Shown one piece after another: positions 5,852 through 6,279 of a stretch of 6,279 nt of DNA; position 1 is the first letter of the stretch, and each line of letters starts with the position of its first letter. The stretch comes from Pseudarthrobacter sp. Lineage in GTDB: Bacteria; Actinomycetota; Actinomycetes; Actinomycetales; Micrococcaceae. The stretch is taken from positions 1 to 6,279 of the forward strand of contig JABFWC010000083.1 of NCBI GenBank assembly GCA_013362385.1. Direction: 5' to 3'. The translations under genes and the position numbers were made by a program. The notes beneath the pieces are model-generated. The model ran no database searches and was not told where the DNA came from. It worked only from the letters and a program-made list of their open reading frames with translations.

Positions 5852-6279
5852 TTATCGACGCAGCGCGCCCCGCGGCCAGGGCAGGGTGGCCAGGATGATG
5901 GCCGCCAGGGTCAGGACCGTGCCCAGCACCGTGGGGAGGGCCACGACGCTGCCGGGGACGGGGAGGAACACATCCAGCGCCAGCGAACCCAGCAGCTGGC
6001 CGGCAATCATCCCCAGGCCAGTGACCAGGACGCCGAGGGTCCGGACCAGCAGGGCGCCCAGGCCGATGAAGACGCAACCCATGGGTCCGCCCAGGTAGTA
6101 CCACCACTCACCCGGCAGCGGGTTGCCCGGGCCGGCGACGGCCACCTTGATGCCCAGCACCGTCCACAGCACCAGACACCCGGCGATGAAGTTGACCAGG
6201 GTCGCGGCAATCGGGGTGCCGTAGTGCACAGTGGCGGTGCCGTTCATGGCCTGCTGGAAGCTCATGAGGAAGCCCGCAA
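5852..6279 (-). CDS. YdcZ/DUF606-type DMT-superfamily membrane transporter (N-terminus outside window)
   Basis: The frame is open from the right window edge to the TAA at 5852-5854, giving 141 visible residues. An ATG lies at 6265, but the four codons before it (Ala-Gly-Phe-Leu) read as a natural continuation of a membrane helix, so the true start is probably beyond the window. Four hydrophobic segments are visible, roughly residues 20-48, 57-81, 82-104 and 112-134 of the visible part. The pattern matches one DUF606 (YdcZ) unit: a Q-x-A-x-N-G segment after the first helix, W-W-Y-Y-L-G-G-P-M-G before the second, and G-M-I-A-G-Q-L-L-G-S-L-A-L-D before the last loop. Proteins with two such units of about 300 residues exist, and this could be the second unit of one. 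The substrate is unknown. It lies upstream of glyS on the same strand with a 160-nt gap, so it is probably a separate transcript. Confidence 0.78.
   Translation of the reverse strand, partial: AGFLMSFQQAMNGTATVHYGTPIAATLVNFIAGCLVLWTVLGIKVAVAGPGNPLPGEWWYYLGGPMGCVFIGLGALLVRTLGVLVTGLGMIAGQLLGSLALDVFLPVPGSVVALPTVLGTVLTLAAIILATLPWPRGALRR

Overview
This is a very GC-rich chromosomal window with strong G/C third-position bias, and every gene belongs to a housekeeping or core-type family. Codon usage, the TANNNT-type -10 elements, the single-chain class II glycyl-tRNA synthetase and the feel of the proteins suggest an actinobacterium, most likely an Arthrobacter-like member of the Micrococcaceae. That placement comes from memory of the protein families, not from a search. 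I see no tRNA, rRNA, CRISPR array, insertion sequence or phage gene.

Left part (1-1500, minus strand): a YibE/F-family polytopic membrane protein whose C-terminal end runs off the window. It carries a six-unit Gly-Gln-Gln pentapeptide array between two cysteines in its large N-terminal loop, and a histidine-rich tail built from a 15-bp tandem duplication. A short divergent promoter region (1501-1585) separates it from the next pair of genes.

Middle (1586-3229, plus strand): a compact two-gene operon with a 3-nt gap. It encodes an alpha/beta hydrolase (Ser-Asp-His triad visible) and a PlsC-like acyltransferase. The pair could take part in lipid cleavage and re-acylation, but this is inferred from linkage and family only. 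The hydrolase has two competing starts: one would be leaderless at 1556, the other has a strong Shine-Dalgarno and lies at 1586. These genes converge on the minus-strand block, with a 65-nt gap at 3230-3294.

Right part (3295-6279, minus strand), in transcription order: a YdcZ/DUF606-type small transporter (5' end outside the window), then glyS, then a GNAT acetyltransferase starting 2 nt after the glyS stop. The glyS gene is broken. At 5069-5072 the sequence jumps from the end of motif 2 to a point about 14 codons further on, shifting the frame. The remaining 1345 nt plus a 41-nt deletion gives exactly 461 codons plus a stop, the normal size for this enzyme. Since glyS is normally essential, this is either an assembly or sequencing error, a recent lethal or compensated mutation, or a sign of a second glyS elsewhere.

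I do not see a convincing undescribed system. The observations most worth checking are the glyS deletion, the repeat architecture of the YibE/F protein, and the dual start and hairpin at the head of the hydrolase gene.
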